From Desulfobacterales bacterium (GTDB lineage: Bacteria; Desulfobacterota; Desulfobacteria; Desulfobacterales; RPRI01), in the NCBI GenBank assembly GCA_020052975.1, contig JAGVOC010000093.1, positions 1 to 10,039 on the forward strand: DNA of 10,039 bases, in the 5' to 3' direction. Positions 1 through 5,834 of the stretch are shown in pieces (position 1 is the first letter of the stretch; every line of letters begins with the position of its first letter). The notes beneath the pieces were generated by a model. It searched no databases. It was not told the DNA's origin and saw only the letters and a program-made list of their open reading frames with translations. The translations under genes and the position numbers were made by a program.

Positions 1-94
1 AGACGGTGACGATCCCTTTTTTATAGGCCTTTGAAATCATTTGCTGGACGGCTGGATCGATACTTTTTTCTTGAACATTCAGTGTATCCGACAT
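1..94 (-). CDS. cooS: Probable anaerobic carbon monoxide dehydrogenase catalytic subunit, N-terminal fragment
   Basis: The ATG is at 94-92, reading leftwards off the window edge, so only the first 31 residues are visible. A strong AGGAGG ribosome site lies at 106-101, six bases upstream. The visible peptide contains SIDPAVQQMISKAYKKGI. As I remember the family, CooS/AcsA proteins begin with a very similar SIDPA-x-QxM-x-x-KA-x-x-xGIxTxWDR stretch ahead of the cysteine cluster. If so, this is the Ni-Fe-S enzyme that interconverts CO and CO2, either in the Wood-Ljungdahl pathway or as a stand-alone CODH. No iron-sulfur cysteine is in view, so the call rests on the N-terminal signature alone. The 97-bp gap to the hydrolase upstream could allow either co-transcription or a separate promoter; no good promoter was seen in it. 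Confidence 0.62.
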   Translation of the reverse strand, partial: MSDTLNVQEKSIDPAVQQMISKAYKKGIVTV

Positions 95-191
95 AGAGGT
101 CCTCCTGGTTTATTGATTGGTTTTTTAACTTACCTTCCCGAAAGCTTTCCACTGCATTGATCTCAAATCACCGTCAAAGGGGATAGGAACG

Positions 192-962
192 TCAATCGGC
201 CCGCTGTTGGGTGAGCCAGCCGCTGATATACTCTGCGACCTCCTGCCATCCGGGCTCGGTCATGATCCAGTGGGCATGATTCGGGAATTCTTTATAGGTT
301 GCATTCCTGTATTTTCCTGCTACCTTGCGAACGACTGATGCAGGGGTGATGTGGTCCTCGGCGCCTGCAATAACCAACACAGGGCAGGTTACCTTGGACT
401 CGTCAACTTTTGACGCTTTTTTCGAATCAAGCAACCAGTAGCCAATCTCAAACGCCGCCCTCCCGGATTCATAGACAAACTTGCCATAGGTCTCCTTCTG
501 TTCCTTTTCCGGCAGCAGGTGCAACATTGAGTAGACCGCCTCGCTGAATGTTTGGCGCATCGGTTTCCGCCAGAAACCCCAGGTTGACATGACGCTCCAG
601 AAGCTTTTTATCACGGAGGGTTTAAGGGCTACGATGCCGGATGGTGATGCAGGGGTAAGCAATACAAGAGATTTAGCGAGTGAGCGGGCGCCAAGCATCT
701 GGGCCAGCAATCCTCCCATGGAATGGCCCATTACAATCGGCTTTACGCCAAGTTTCCCGATCTCCCGTTCGAGTGATTCGGCGTAGTCAAGAAGACTGGT
801 CGTCCCGAGGCGCGGGTCCGGAATTCCTCCCGGGTCCATATCGTGATAGGGCAATGTTACAGCGACACACCGGTAGTCTTTAGCTTCAAAGACACTCCGG
901 AACTTTTCCCAGTACCAGGCTCCGCCCCACATTCCATGAATCATGAAAATTGTATCGGCCAT
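192..962 (-). CDS. Alpha/beta hydrolase fold protein
   Basis: This 256-residue protein has the full layout of a single-domain soluble alpha/beta hydrolase. The oxyanion-hole HGMWGG follows the first strand (residues 9-14), and the nucleophile elbow GHSMGG (79-84) places the catalytic serine at 81. The acid is probably Asp203 in AGAEDHITP, and the base is His231 (or His229) in NHAHW. No signal peptide or membrane segment is visible, so it is probably cytoplasmic. The family covers esterases, lipases, epoxide hydrolases and C-C hydrolases, and the substrate cannot be read from the sequence. The start is supported by an AAGGGAG ribosome site at 974-968, five bases before the ATG. It lies 97 bp upstream of the probable cooS on the same strand and stands apart from hicBA by 285 bp. 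A palindrome at 981-994 suggests repressor control. Confidence 0.9.
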   Translation of the reverse strand: MADTIFMIHGMWGGAWYWEKFRSVFEAKDYRCVAVTLPYHDMDPGGIPDPRLGTTSLLDYAESLEREIGKLGVKPIVMGHSMGGLLAQMLGARSLAKSLVLLTPASPSGIVALKPSVIKSFWSVMSTWGFWRKPMRQTFSEAVYSMLHLLPEKEQKETYGKFVYESGRAAFEIGYWLLDSKKASKVDESKVTCPVLVIAGAEDHITPASVVRKVAGKYRNATYKEFPNHAHWIMTEPGWQEVAEYISGWLTQQRAD

Positions 963-980
963 GAACGCTCCCTTTAACTA

Positions 981-994
981 TTACATCCATGTAA
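981..994. promoter_or_regulatory. 14-bp palindrome upstream of the hydrolase gene
   Basis: TTACATCCATGTAA is a perfect inverted repeat of 6-bp arms with a 2-bp centre. Its near edge is 18 bp before the hydrolase ATG, just upstream of the ribosome site. Size and symmetry suit a dimeric repressor operator or roadblock site; the protein that binds it is unknown. Confidence 0.35.
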
Positions 995-1046
995 ATCGTC
1001 AAGGACGCTTAAAAATATCTTGATGGGACTGTTGAAATGTGGACTT

Positions 1047-1075
1047 AAAGAATCACAAAGCATATGATTTGTCAA
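1047..1075 (-). promoter_or_regulatory. Candidate promoter of the hydrolase gene
   Basis: A perfect TTGACA -35 hexamer (1075-1070) is followed after 17 bp by TTCTTT (1052-1047), a weak -10. Transcription from here would give a leader of roughly 78 nt containing the 981-994 palindrome. The -35 match is good; the -10 is poor. Confidence 0.28.
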
Positions 1076-1100
1076 TGAATATTAAATGGATAGGATTCAA

Positions 1101-1134
1101 TCCGCCACAAAGATCGGCGGACCTTCGGGGGTCG
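1101..1134. other. Two tandem hairpins in the hydrolase-hicA gap
   Basis: The gap 963-1247 has no credible gene. It holds the candidate promoter and palindrome near the hydrolase, then a perfect 6-bp hairpin (TCCGCC 1101-1106, GGCGGA 1116-1121). This is followed at once by a short GACC-TTCG-type hairpin. No T-tract follows on either strand, so I do not call a terminator. Confidence 0.3.
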
Positions 1135-1247
1135 TGGGTTCCAGGGTTCGAGTGAGGGGAATACGTTCGATGATTCGGTTCACGCTACAATGTTTTCTGT
1201 CTGGTGAAGCATCATGTCCGGTAAAACAGGCTTTTTATAATATTATG

Positions 1248-1487
1248 TTACGAATAATATGCTTCAAGAAATTCGTCTCTTGAAATTCTTGCTTGAGTCA
1301 GGATGGTTCGTAAAGTGGATTTTTTAATTGTTGGATGATTGGGCATTGTAAGGGGAGTTCGAGTTCCATCGGGGTTTTCTTTTATCATGGCAATATGGTT
1401 CCCCTCACGAACCACAGTGAATCCTAAGCGCTCCAAGGCTTTCATTACTTTTCTAACAGGAGCATCTGCAGGAAATTGCGCCGTCAA
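1248..1487 (-). CDS. hicA: HicA family toxin (mRNA interferase)
   Basis: This 79-residue protein matches the HicA fold, a small double-stranded-RNA-binding-like domain that cleaves mRNA independently of ribosomes. The helix VMKALERLGF (residues 14-23) is followed by REGNHIAMI (27-35), with the catalytic histidine at 31, and then by the strand-turn TPLTMPNHPTIKKSTL and helix ISRDEFLEAY. The start is a TTG at 1487-1485 that overlaps the hicB stop in the four bases TTGA, with an AGGA ribosome site at 1499-1496. Translational coupling to the antitoxin is therefore likely. The next in-frame ATG (residue 15) would remove the beginning of the first helix, so TTG is preferred. Family length is normal, the catalytic His is present and nothing suggests decay. 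Confidence 0.9.
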   Translation of the reverse strand: MTAQFPADAPVRKVMKALERLGFTVVREGNHIAMIKENPDGTRTPLTMPNHPTIKKSTLRTILTQARISRDEFLEAYYS

Positions 1488-1708
1488 ACAGCTATTCCTG
1501 TTTCTGCAATAAAAGCTTCCAAAATCGGAGGATCAATTTCGATTTGGTCGGGACCAAAAGTATCAATATGGAATTTTATAGCCGATTTTACATCAGCTAA
1601 TGCAGCCTCATATGTTTCACCCTGACCAACCACAACCCCTTTTATTCCGAGCGGATAAGCGACATATGTATCCGGATGCTTTTCGACAACTATTTTAAAT
1701 TGTTTCAT
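1484..1708 (-). CDS. hicB: HicB family antitoxin, short form without a DNA-binding tail
   Basis: This is the HicB-type partial RNase H-like domain: MKQFKIVVEKHPDTYVAYPL, then GVVVGQGETYEAALADV and a helix reaching FHIDTFG. It should bind and block HicA. The protein is about 74 residues and stops soon after the core domain. No ribbon-helix-helix or helix-turn-helix tail is visible, although longer HicB proteins carry one for autoregulation. I place the start at the ATG 1708-1706 because a GGAG ribosome site lies at 1721-1718, nine bases upstream. An upstream ATG at 1723 would add five residues (MENYK) but overlaps that ribosome site and has none of its own. It precedes hicA with a 4-bp overlap, the reverse of the Escherichia coli hicAB order. 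Confidence 0.88.
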   Translation of the reverse strand: MKQFKIVVEKHPDTYVAYPLGIKGVVVGQGETYEAALADVKSAIKFHIDTFGPDQIEIDPPILEAFIAETGIAV

Positions 1709-1717
1709 TTTATAGTT

Positions 1718-1721
1718 CTCC
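1718..1721 (-). promoter_or_regulatory. Ribosome binding site that decides the hicB start
   Basis: GGAG sits nine bases ahead of the ATG at 1708. The competing ATG at 1723 overlaps this site, so the shorter HicB is favoured. Confidence 0.5.
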
Positions 1722-1751
1722 ATACATTAAGATTTTTTCATAACCGATTTC

Positions 1752-1784
1752 TTTATAACACAATCTCGCGTTCAGGTCTGTAAA
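1752..1784 (-). promoter_or_regulatory. Candidate hicBA promoter with extended -10
   Basis: On the minus strand TGTTATAAA gives an extended -10 (TG, one base, then TATAAA at 1757-1752). A TTTACA (1784-1779) upstream is spaced 21 bp, too long for a strong -35, so the extended -10 would have to carry recognition. The leader to the 1708 start would be roughly 37 nt. The same 11-mer ATTGTGTTATA recurs 79 bp upstream (1843-1833). Confidence 0.35.
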
Positions 1785-1885
1785 AATCATTTTCATTCTG
1801 CTTTCCGCCATCTATCATGCTCATGCTCTTAATATAACACAATGATTTTTTAAGATTAATTTCTTGGGTGCCGGGGCAATGGTCG

Positions 1886-2989
1886 TTACAGCAAAAGCCT
1901 TCTTATAATCTTCCCCGGTAAAGTCTCAACCGCCTTCAGCGATCCTTCGGGGCAGACCTCGATGCAGCAGTAACACCTGATGCATCTGTCGTAATCAAAA
2001 GATACCTTTTCCTTATCGTGTGAAATTGCTTCAGCAGGGCAGTATTTCCAGCATTCTCCGCACAACTTGCATAAATTTTTATCCGCTACGGGTCTTTGAA
2101 CAAGATGCTTCCGAATTATCCTGTGTATCGGCTTGGGCCCGAAAGTTAGCGGATCCTGGATTGGAAAAACAAAATCATTTATGCTTTCATAATCGCCGGT
2201 GACATCAACATTATAATCGGTTAATTTGAGCTCTTTAGCCGCCTTGTTTGTCGGAAGCCTGTCCGGATCCGTCCCGAGCATCCTGCATATTGCCACATCA
2301 ACGGCAAACGCGCTGCTCCCTCCGACAAGCACGCCAAGTCTGCGCGGCGTTCCCCCCTTACCCGGCCCCTGTCCTTCCATTCCAAGGATGCCGTCCACAA
2401 TTGTAACCTGCGGGCTGACCGCCCTGTGGATACGGACAAGGAGCCTCGCGAACATTTCCCTGTCAATTCCGCTTCTTAAATGCCATTCGGGCTTTTTAAA
2501 ACCGACTATGCACCCGAAAAGGTTTTTTACTCCGAGGGTAAGAAACATCTGGGCATGGGTTTTGAGCTTTGCAATATTTATGACTGCATCCGCCTCAAGG
2601 GCATCTTTTGCAATCTCGATAAATCCGAACGGCTCCCCGATATCTATTTTAACAGATGTCTTAAACTCCTTAAATTCGACATCGAGCCCTTCAAAAGCCT
2701 TCCTGTATCCGCCGTCTTTCAATATTTTCGCGAACAGGCCTATGGCAGGGCTGTCCGATATTTTAACGGTTCCGCCTTTTTCAAGAACATATTCTGCCGC
2801 TGCTTTAACCACCAGGGGATGAGTGATAACCGCTGCTTCAGGCTTTGCCGGCAAAAGCAGATTCGGTTTGATAAGAACCTTCGTTCCTTTTCCGATTGAA
2901 TACCCGCAAGCGGCATCAATTATTTCAAAAACCGCCGGCTTCAGGAGAGTATAATCATATTCCGCTTTTTTGAAATAAACCTTATCCAT
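1886..2989 (-). CDS. DUF362 domain protein with C-terminal 2[4Fe-4S] ferredoxin
   Basis: This 367-residue protein has a DUF362 domain (COG2006) over about residues 1-295, with the typical motifs KPNLL near 41-45, THPLVV near 56-61, KLKTHAQMFLTLGVKNLFGC at 141-160 and VDGILGMEGQGP near 198-209. After it comes a bacterial ferredoxin module: cysteines 307, 310, 313, 317 and 336, 339, 342, 346, the two CxxCxxCxxxC sets that hold two [4Fe-4S] clusters. The fusion is common in strict anaerobes, but the reaction of DUF362 is not established, so an electron-transfer role is only an inference. No signal peptide is seen; it is probably cytoplasmic. A GGGGG ribosome site lies at 2999-2995 and a consensus -10 lies upstream. 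It stands alone, with 162 bp to hicB downstream. Confidence 0.92.
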   Translation of the reverse strand: MDKVYFKKAEYDYTLLKPAVFEIIDAACGYSIGKGTKVLIKPNLLLPAKPEAAVITHPLVVKAAAEYVLEKGGTVKISDSPAIGLFAKILKDGGYRKAFEGLDVEFKEFKTSVKIDIGEPFGFIEIAKDALEADAVINIAKLKTHAQMFLTLGVKNLFGCIVGFKKPEWHLRSGIDREMFARLLVRIHRAVSPQVTIVDGILGMEGQGPGKGGTPRRLGVLVGGSSAFAVDVAICRMLGTDPDRLPTNKAAKELKLTDYNVDVTGDYESINDFVFPIQDPLTFGPKPIHRIIRKHLVQRPVADKNLCKLCGECWKYCPAEAISHDKEKVSFDYDRCIRCYCCIEVCPEGSLKAVETLPGKIIRRLLL

Positions 2990-3048
2990 ATCAACCCCCG
3001 GAAAATTCCTTGCTTGCGAAAATATGTATTATTGAATATATAAAACAT

Positions 3049-3079
3049 ATTATAGACCAGATAAAGCGTTAAAAAGCAA
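3049..3079 (-). promoter_or_regulatory. Candidate promoter of the DUF362-ferredoxin gene
   Basis: A perfect TATAAT (3054-3049) on the minus strand has TTGCTT (3079-3074) 19 bp upstream in an AT-rich stretch. The leader would be about 50 nt. The -10 is convincing and the -35 is suboptimal. Confidence 0.42.
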
Positions 3080-3093
3080 GGAGGATGGGAGCA

Positions 3094-3309
3094 GACAGGA
3101 TTAACAGGATTGACATGATTTTTTGCCTGCCGGCCGGAAGCCGGGCAGTCAATAAGACATCGCCTGTGGCGAGCGAGGGCAATCCGGTGGAGAGAGAAGA
3201 CATAGCCCATAAAGAGATCGATTGTGCTTACCAGGCTCCGCGAAGCGGATGCGTGTTTCAGACCGCTCTTCCGGAGCGGCCTGATGCAGTTGATCCGTCA
3301 AATCCTGTC
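3094..3309 (+). repeat. Intergenic repeat family R1, copy 1
   Basis: The 355-bp space 2990-3344 holds no gene: the DUF362 promoter, this repeat, then the leader of the DMT gene. The element is homologous to 5535-5725. It begins with ACAGGAT units at 9-nt spacing and ends with a single complementary ATCCTGTC, one unit having been lost relative to copy 2. Internal hairpins are: CCGGC-loop CGGAA-GCCGG (3130-3144) extended by CTG/CAG; CGCC-tgt-GGCG (3161-3171); CCGC-gaa-GCGG (3238-3248); and a 10-bp stem around loop TTCCG (3259-3283) with one A-C mismatch. It carries about 25 more bases than copy 2 near 3193-3225. AGATAA plus a T-run follows the right end in both copies. Confidence 0.85.
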
Positions 3310-3316
3310 AGATAAT
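3290..3316 (+). promoter_or_regulatory. Candidate promoter formed by the right end of R1 copy 1
   Basis: TTGATC (3290-3295) and GATAAT (3311-3316) are 15 bp apart. In R1 copy 2 the same boxes are 24 bp apart because an extra 9-nt unit is present. Transcription from here would start almost at the GAGGA (3326-3330) of the DMT gene. Hexamers and spacing are only fair. Confidence 0.25.
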
Positions 3317-3344
3317 TTTTTTATAGAGGAACCTGTTAACTGGT

Positions 3345-4298
3345 ATGAAACAAGCAGAAAAGATCAAAACTTCCAGGCGGGGATATGTATATGTAATGAT
3401 TGCAGCTCTACTCTGGGCCGTATCCGGCTCATCCTCAAAGTTTCTATTCAATTCAGGAGTAACGCCTTTTCAGCTTGTGCAGCTTCGCCTGACAATCTCG
3501 GCCGTACTGCTTTTTCTGGTGCTTTCGATCTGGCGCCGCAACCTCATGCGGATGATGCCGGGCGATTTTTTTTACTTCGTATTCTTCGGTGCTGTTGTTA
3601 TGGCCGCGGTACAGTTCACATACCTTTTTACAATCAGCAAAATAAATGTTGCCGCCGCCATTCTTCTCCAGTACCTCGCGCCGGCCTTTATCGCCATATA
3701 TTCATTCATCTTTGCAAAGGAAAAGCCGGGCCTCATAACTGTCTTATCAATTGCAGGCGCCATAACAGGCTGTTACCTCGTAGTCGGAGCCTATAATCTC
3801 AATCTTTTCTCATTGAACAAAACAGGAATAATCTCAGGCGTATTTTCCGCCATCGCCTTTGCATGGTATTCCGTCCATGGCGAGTACGGGATGCGGAGAT
3901 ACGATCCTGTAACCGTACTTTTCTTCGCTCTTCTCTTCGCCGCGATCACATGGAACATACTCCATCCGCCTTTGGAAGCCTTTTTTCATACCCGTTCATC
4001 GCTTCAATGGGGGCTGATCTTTTATATTGGTATCTTTGGAACAGTTATTCCATTCGGTTTTTATTTTGAAGGGATTAACCTCATTCGTTCCACGAGAGCC
4101 AGCATAACCGGAACTCTTGAACCTATAACAGCCGCCGCCATTTCATACTTTTTTTTAAATGAAATTCTTGAACCTTTGCAGATGGCGGGGGGCATAATGG
4201 TGATTGCATCAATCATTCTGCTGCAATTCAAGGTGGAATATGATGATAAGACCCCGGACCTTGTACGCACTCAAAACCGTGGAAAACAGGACTCCTGA
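3345..4298 (+). CDS. EamA/DMT superfamily permease
   Basis: This 317-residue protein is a ten-helix drug/metabolite transporter with two EamA repeats, about residues 14-148 and 160-294. Typical signatures are the first helix AALLWAVSGSSSKFLF, LLQYLAPAFIAIYSFIFAKE at the end of repeat 1, and GTLEPITAAAISYFFLNE at the end of repeat 2. Such proteins sit in the inner membrane and usually export amino acids or other small metabolites; the substrate cannot be assigned. The ATG has no closely spaced ribosome site: GAGGA (3326-3330) lies 14 bases upstream. The next in-frame ATG (residue 18) would remove the cytoplasmic lead and start inside helix 1. Its last 59 bases overlap the RNA methyltransferase in another frame, so the two are probably one transcript. 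Repeat R1 abuts its leader. Confidence 0.92.
   Translation: MKQAEKIKTSRRGYVYVMIAALLWAVSGSSSKFLFNSGVTPFQLVQLRLTISAVLLFLVLSIWRRNLMRMMPGDFFYFVFFGAVVMAAVQFTYLFTISKINVAAAILLQYLAPAFIAIYSFIFAKEKPGLITVLSIAGAITGCYLVVGAYNLNLFSLNKTGIISGVFSAIAFAWYSVHGEYGMRRYDPVTVLFFALLFAAITWNILHPPLEAFFHTRSSLQWGLIFYIGIFGTVIPFGFYFEGINLIRSTRASITGTLEPITAAAISYFFLNEILEPLQMAGGIMVIASIILLQFKVEYDDKTPDLVRTQNRGKQDS
4231..4236 (+). promoter_or_regulatory. Ribosome binding site that decides the methyltransferase start
   Basis: AGGTGG inside the end of the DMT gene lies three bases before the ATG at 4240 and six before the second ATG at 4243. A TTG at 4204 has no such site. Confidence 0.5.
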
Positions 4299-5469
4299 AA
4301 CATCTCTTTCAAAGCGGACCAAACGGCATGTAACCGGACGTGAAAAAGAGTTTTTTGCCGCAACATCTCCCGGACTCGAATCTCTTTGCCTTAATGAGCT
4401 CAAAACAATTGCCGAAACAGGTAAAGAGATCATCGAAACGGAGGGGGGTGTACAATTTACAGGGCGGATAACGGACTGTTTTTCCGCGAACCTGAATCTT
4501 CGCACGGCAAACAGAATTCTCATGAGGATCGGAGAATTCAAGGCCACAAACTTCCTGCAGCTGGAAAAGAAGCTTTCTGATTTTCCCTGGGAGCTTTATC
4601 TTCCGGCAGATTCCCGGCCTGAAATCAACTCCGCAACAAAACATTCGCGGCTCTACCATAAAGATGCAATTGCAGAAATATTTACCTCAAGCATCGGGAA
4701 AAGCCTCGCATCAACCGGCTTTGCGCAAGCCGCGCAGGATCCTTCAATACCTCAACAGGTCTTCGTCCGGGTTGTCAATGACAGGTTTACAATCTCTCTT
4801 GATAGCAGCGGAGAGCTCCTTTACAAGCGTGGAATTAAAAAACACAGAGCAAAGGCACCATTACGAGAAACAACCGCAGCAGCCATTTTAAAGCTTTCCG
4901 GATACGACGGAAGCGAACCGTTGCTCGATCCCATGTGCGGGTCCGGCACTTTTTCCCTCGAAGCCGCCATGATTTCACAAAACATCCCGGCAGGCTGGTT
5001 CCGGAACTTTGCTTTCATGAACTGGCCGTGCTTTGGGCCAAAAAAATGGGCATATATAAAACGAAAAGCGGAATCCGGTGTAAAATTGATCTCCTCGCCT
5101 CACATTTTTGCATCCGACATCGATTCCGGGGCCTGCGATTCGCTGATATCATGCATAAACAAATATGATATTTTCAAAACGGTTGAGGTGGCGCAAAAAG
5201 ATTTTTTTGATCTTACCCCTCACGCTTTGACAAAAGATAAAGGTCTCGTGGTTATCAATCCGCCGTACGGGCACAGGATGGGAAGCAGGCAGGAAAGCAT
5301 AAATCTGTTCAATGAGATATGCAGAAAACTGAAAAATGACTTTGCGGGCTGGAAAGTCGCCCTGATAGCCCCGGACGTGAACATTGCAGAAAAATCTCCT
5401 TTTGGCCTCAAAGCAGCAACTTTATTTCACGGCGGTCTCAGAATATCCTTGCTCTACGGAAGAATATAG
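4240..5469 (+). CDS. THUMP domain RNA methyltransferase (RlmL N2-guanine methyltransferase type, COG0116)
   Basis: From the ATG at 4240 the protein has 409 residues. Residues about 35-195 form the N-terminal ferredoxin-like/THUMP RNA-binding region (EFFAATSPGLESLCLNEL, later VFVRVVNDRFTISLDSSG and LYKRGIKKHRAKAPLRE). Residues about 205-405 form the UPF0020 Rossmann methyltransferase, with the SAM-binding loop DPMCGSGTFSLEAAM (230-244), SDID (292-295) and the catalytic NPPY (340-343). This family methylates the exocyclic N2 of guanosine in RNA, as RlmL does at 23S rRNA G2445. The protein is much shorter than Escherichia coli RlmL because it lacks the second (RlmK) methyltransferase domain. I chose 4240 over the TTG at 4204 for its AGGTGG site. 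The overlap with the DMT gene suggests coupled translation, although no functional link is known. Confidence 0.9.
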   Translation: MMIRPRTLYALKTVENRTPETSLSKRTKRHVTGREKEFFAATSPGLESLCLNELKTIAETGKEIIETEGGVQFTGRITDCFSANLNLRTANRILMRIGEFKATNFLQLEKKLSDFPWELYLPADSRPEINSATKHSRLYHKDAIAEIFTSSIGKSLASTGFAQAAQDPSIPQQVFVRVVNDRFTISLDSSGELLYKRGIKKHRAKAPLRETTAAAILKLSGYDGSEPLLDPMCGSGTFSLEAAMISQNIPAGWFRNFAFMNWPCFGPKKWAYIKRKAESGVKLISSPHIFASDIDSGACDSLISCINKYDIFKTVEVAQKDFFDLTPHALTKDKGLVVINPPYGHRMGSRQESINLFNEICRKLKNDFAGWKVALIAPDVNIAEKSPFGLKAATLFHGGLRISLLYGRI

Positions 5470-5481
5470 GGAGGAAAGATC

Positions 5482-5505
5482 GTGAATCGTGGAAAGTGAA
5501 TCGTG
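5482..5505 (+). repeat. Short direct repeat GTGAATCGTG
   Basis: The 10-mer occurs at 5482-5491 and 5496-5505, 14 bases apart, just after the methyltransferase stop. It lies in the 365-bp gene-free space 5470-5834, which otherwise holds R1 copy 2 and about 95 bp leading to the DUF6765 gene with no clear promoter. Confidence 0.6.
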
Positions 5506-5534
5506 AATTGAATAACGAACAACGAAGGTTTTTA

Positions 5535-5725
5535 GACAGGATTAACAGGATGGACAGGATGTTGCCTGCCGGCCGGAAGCCGGACAGGCAATAAGCCAAC
5601 GCCTGCGGCGAGGAGGGCAATCAGTCGGTTGCGCTTACAAGACTCCGCGAAGCCGATGAGTGGTTCAGGCCGCTCTTCCGGAGCGGCCTGATGCAGTTGA
5701 TCCGTCAAATCCTGTAAATCCTGTC
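5535..5725 (+). repeat. Intergenic repeat family R1, copy 2 (complete)
   Basis: This is the better preserved copy. The left arm (5535-5551) and right arm (5709-5725) are inverted repeats matching at 16 of 17 positions. The left end carries three ACAGGAT units at 5536, 5545 and 5554 (period 9). Inside is a long hairpin: TTGCCTG-CCGGC (5562-5573), loop CGGAA, GCCGG, one bulged A, CAGGCAA (to 5591). Next come CGCC-tgc-GGCG (5600-5610) and a perfect 10-bp stem around loop TTCCG (5666-5690). AGATAAATTTTTATT follows. No reading frame is shared with copy 1. The form is that of a non-coding, foldable intergenic element or MITE. Confidence 0.87.
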
Positions 5726-5834
5726 AGATAAATTTTTATTATGGCGCCAGGTTTGTCGAATTGCATCCAGGGGCATCAGGAGTGCACCCACACGAAACAG
5801 CAATGAACCCTTTTAATTTATCGGGGAGGGCAAA

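Noticed and set aside
975..1002. TTGACG / TAGTTA promoter spanning the 981-994 palindrome
   Set aside because: The start would fall on the hydrolase ribosome site, leaving no usable leader.
1141..1155. GGGTTCGAG stretch resembling a tRNA T-loop or an attachment site in a tRNA end
   Set aside because: Flanking bases do not pair into a T-stem, and no acceptor, D or anticodon arms can be built around it.
2226..2822. 198-codon open frame on the plus strand
   Set aside because: It lies wholly antisense to the well-supported DUF362-ferredoxin gene, has no family-like motif and no ribosome site; it is a shadow frame.
3259..3322. Rho-independent terminator made by the R1 hairpin and T-run before the DMT gene
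   Set aside because: The GC-rich hairpin ends 30 bases before the T-run, so the geometry is wrong; only the long-range terminal arms could sit next to it.
3224..3796. 190-codon plus-strand frame starting inside R1 copy 1
   Set aside because: It is out of frame with, and mostly inside, the EamA permease gene; the encoded sequence has no recognisable motif.
4204..4239. TTG-initiated extension of the methyltransferase
   Set aside because: It has no ribosome site, whereas AGGTGG precedes the ATG codons at 4240 and 4243.
3094..5725. CRISPR array or IS element formed by the repeated blocks
   Set aside because: There are only two distant copies, no spacers of regular length, and no transposase frame in or near them.
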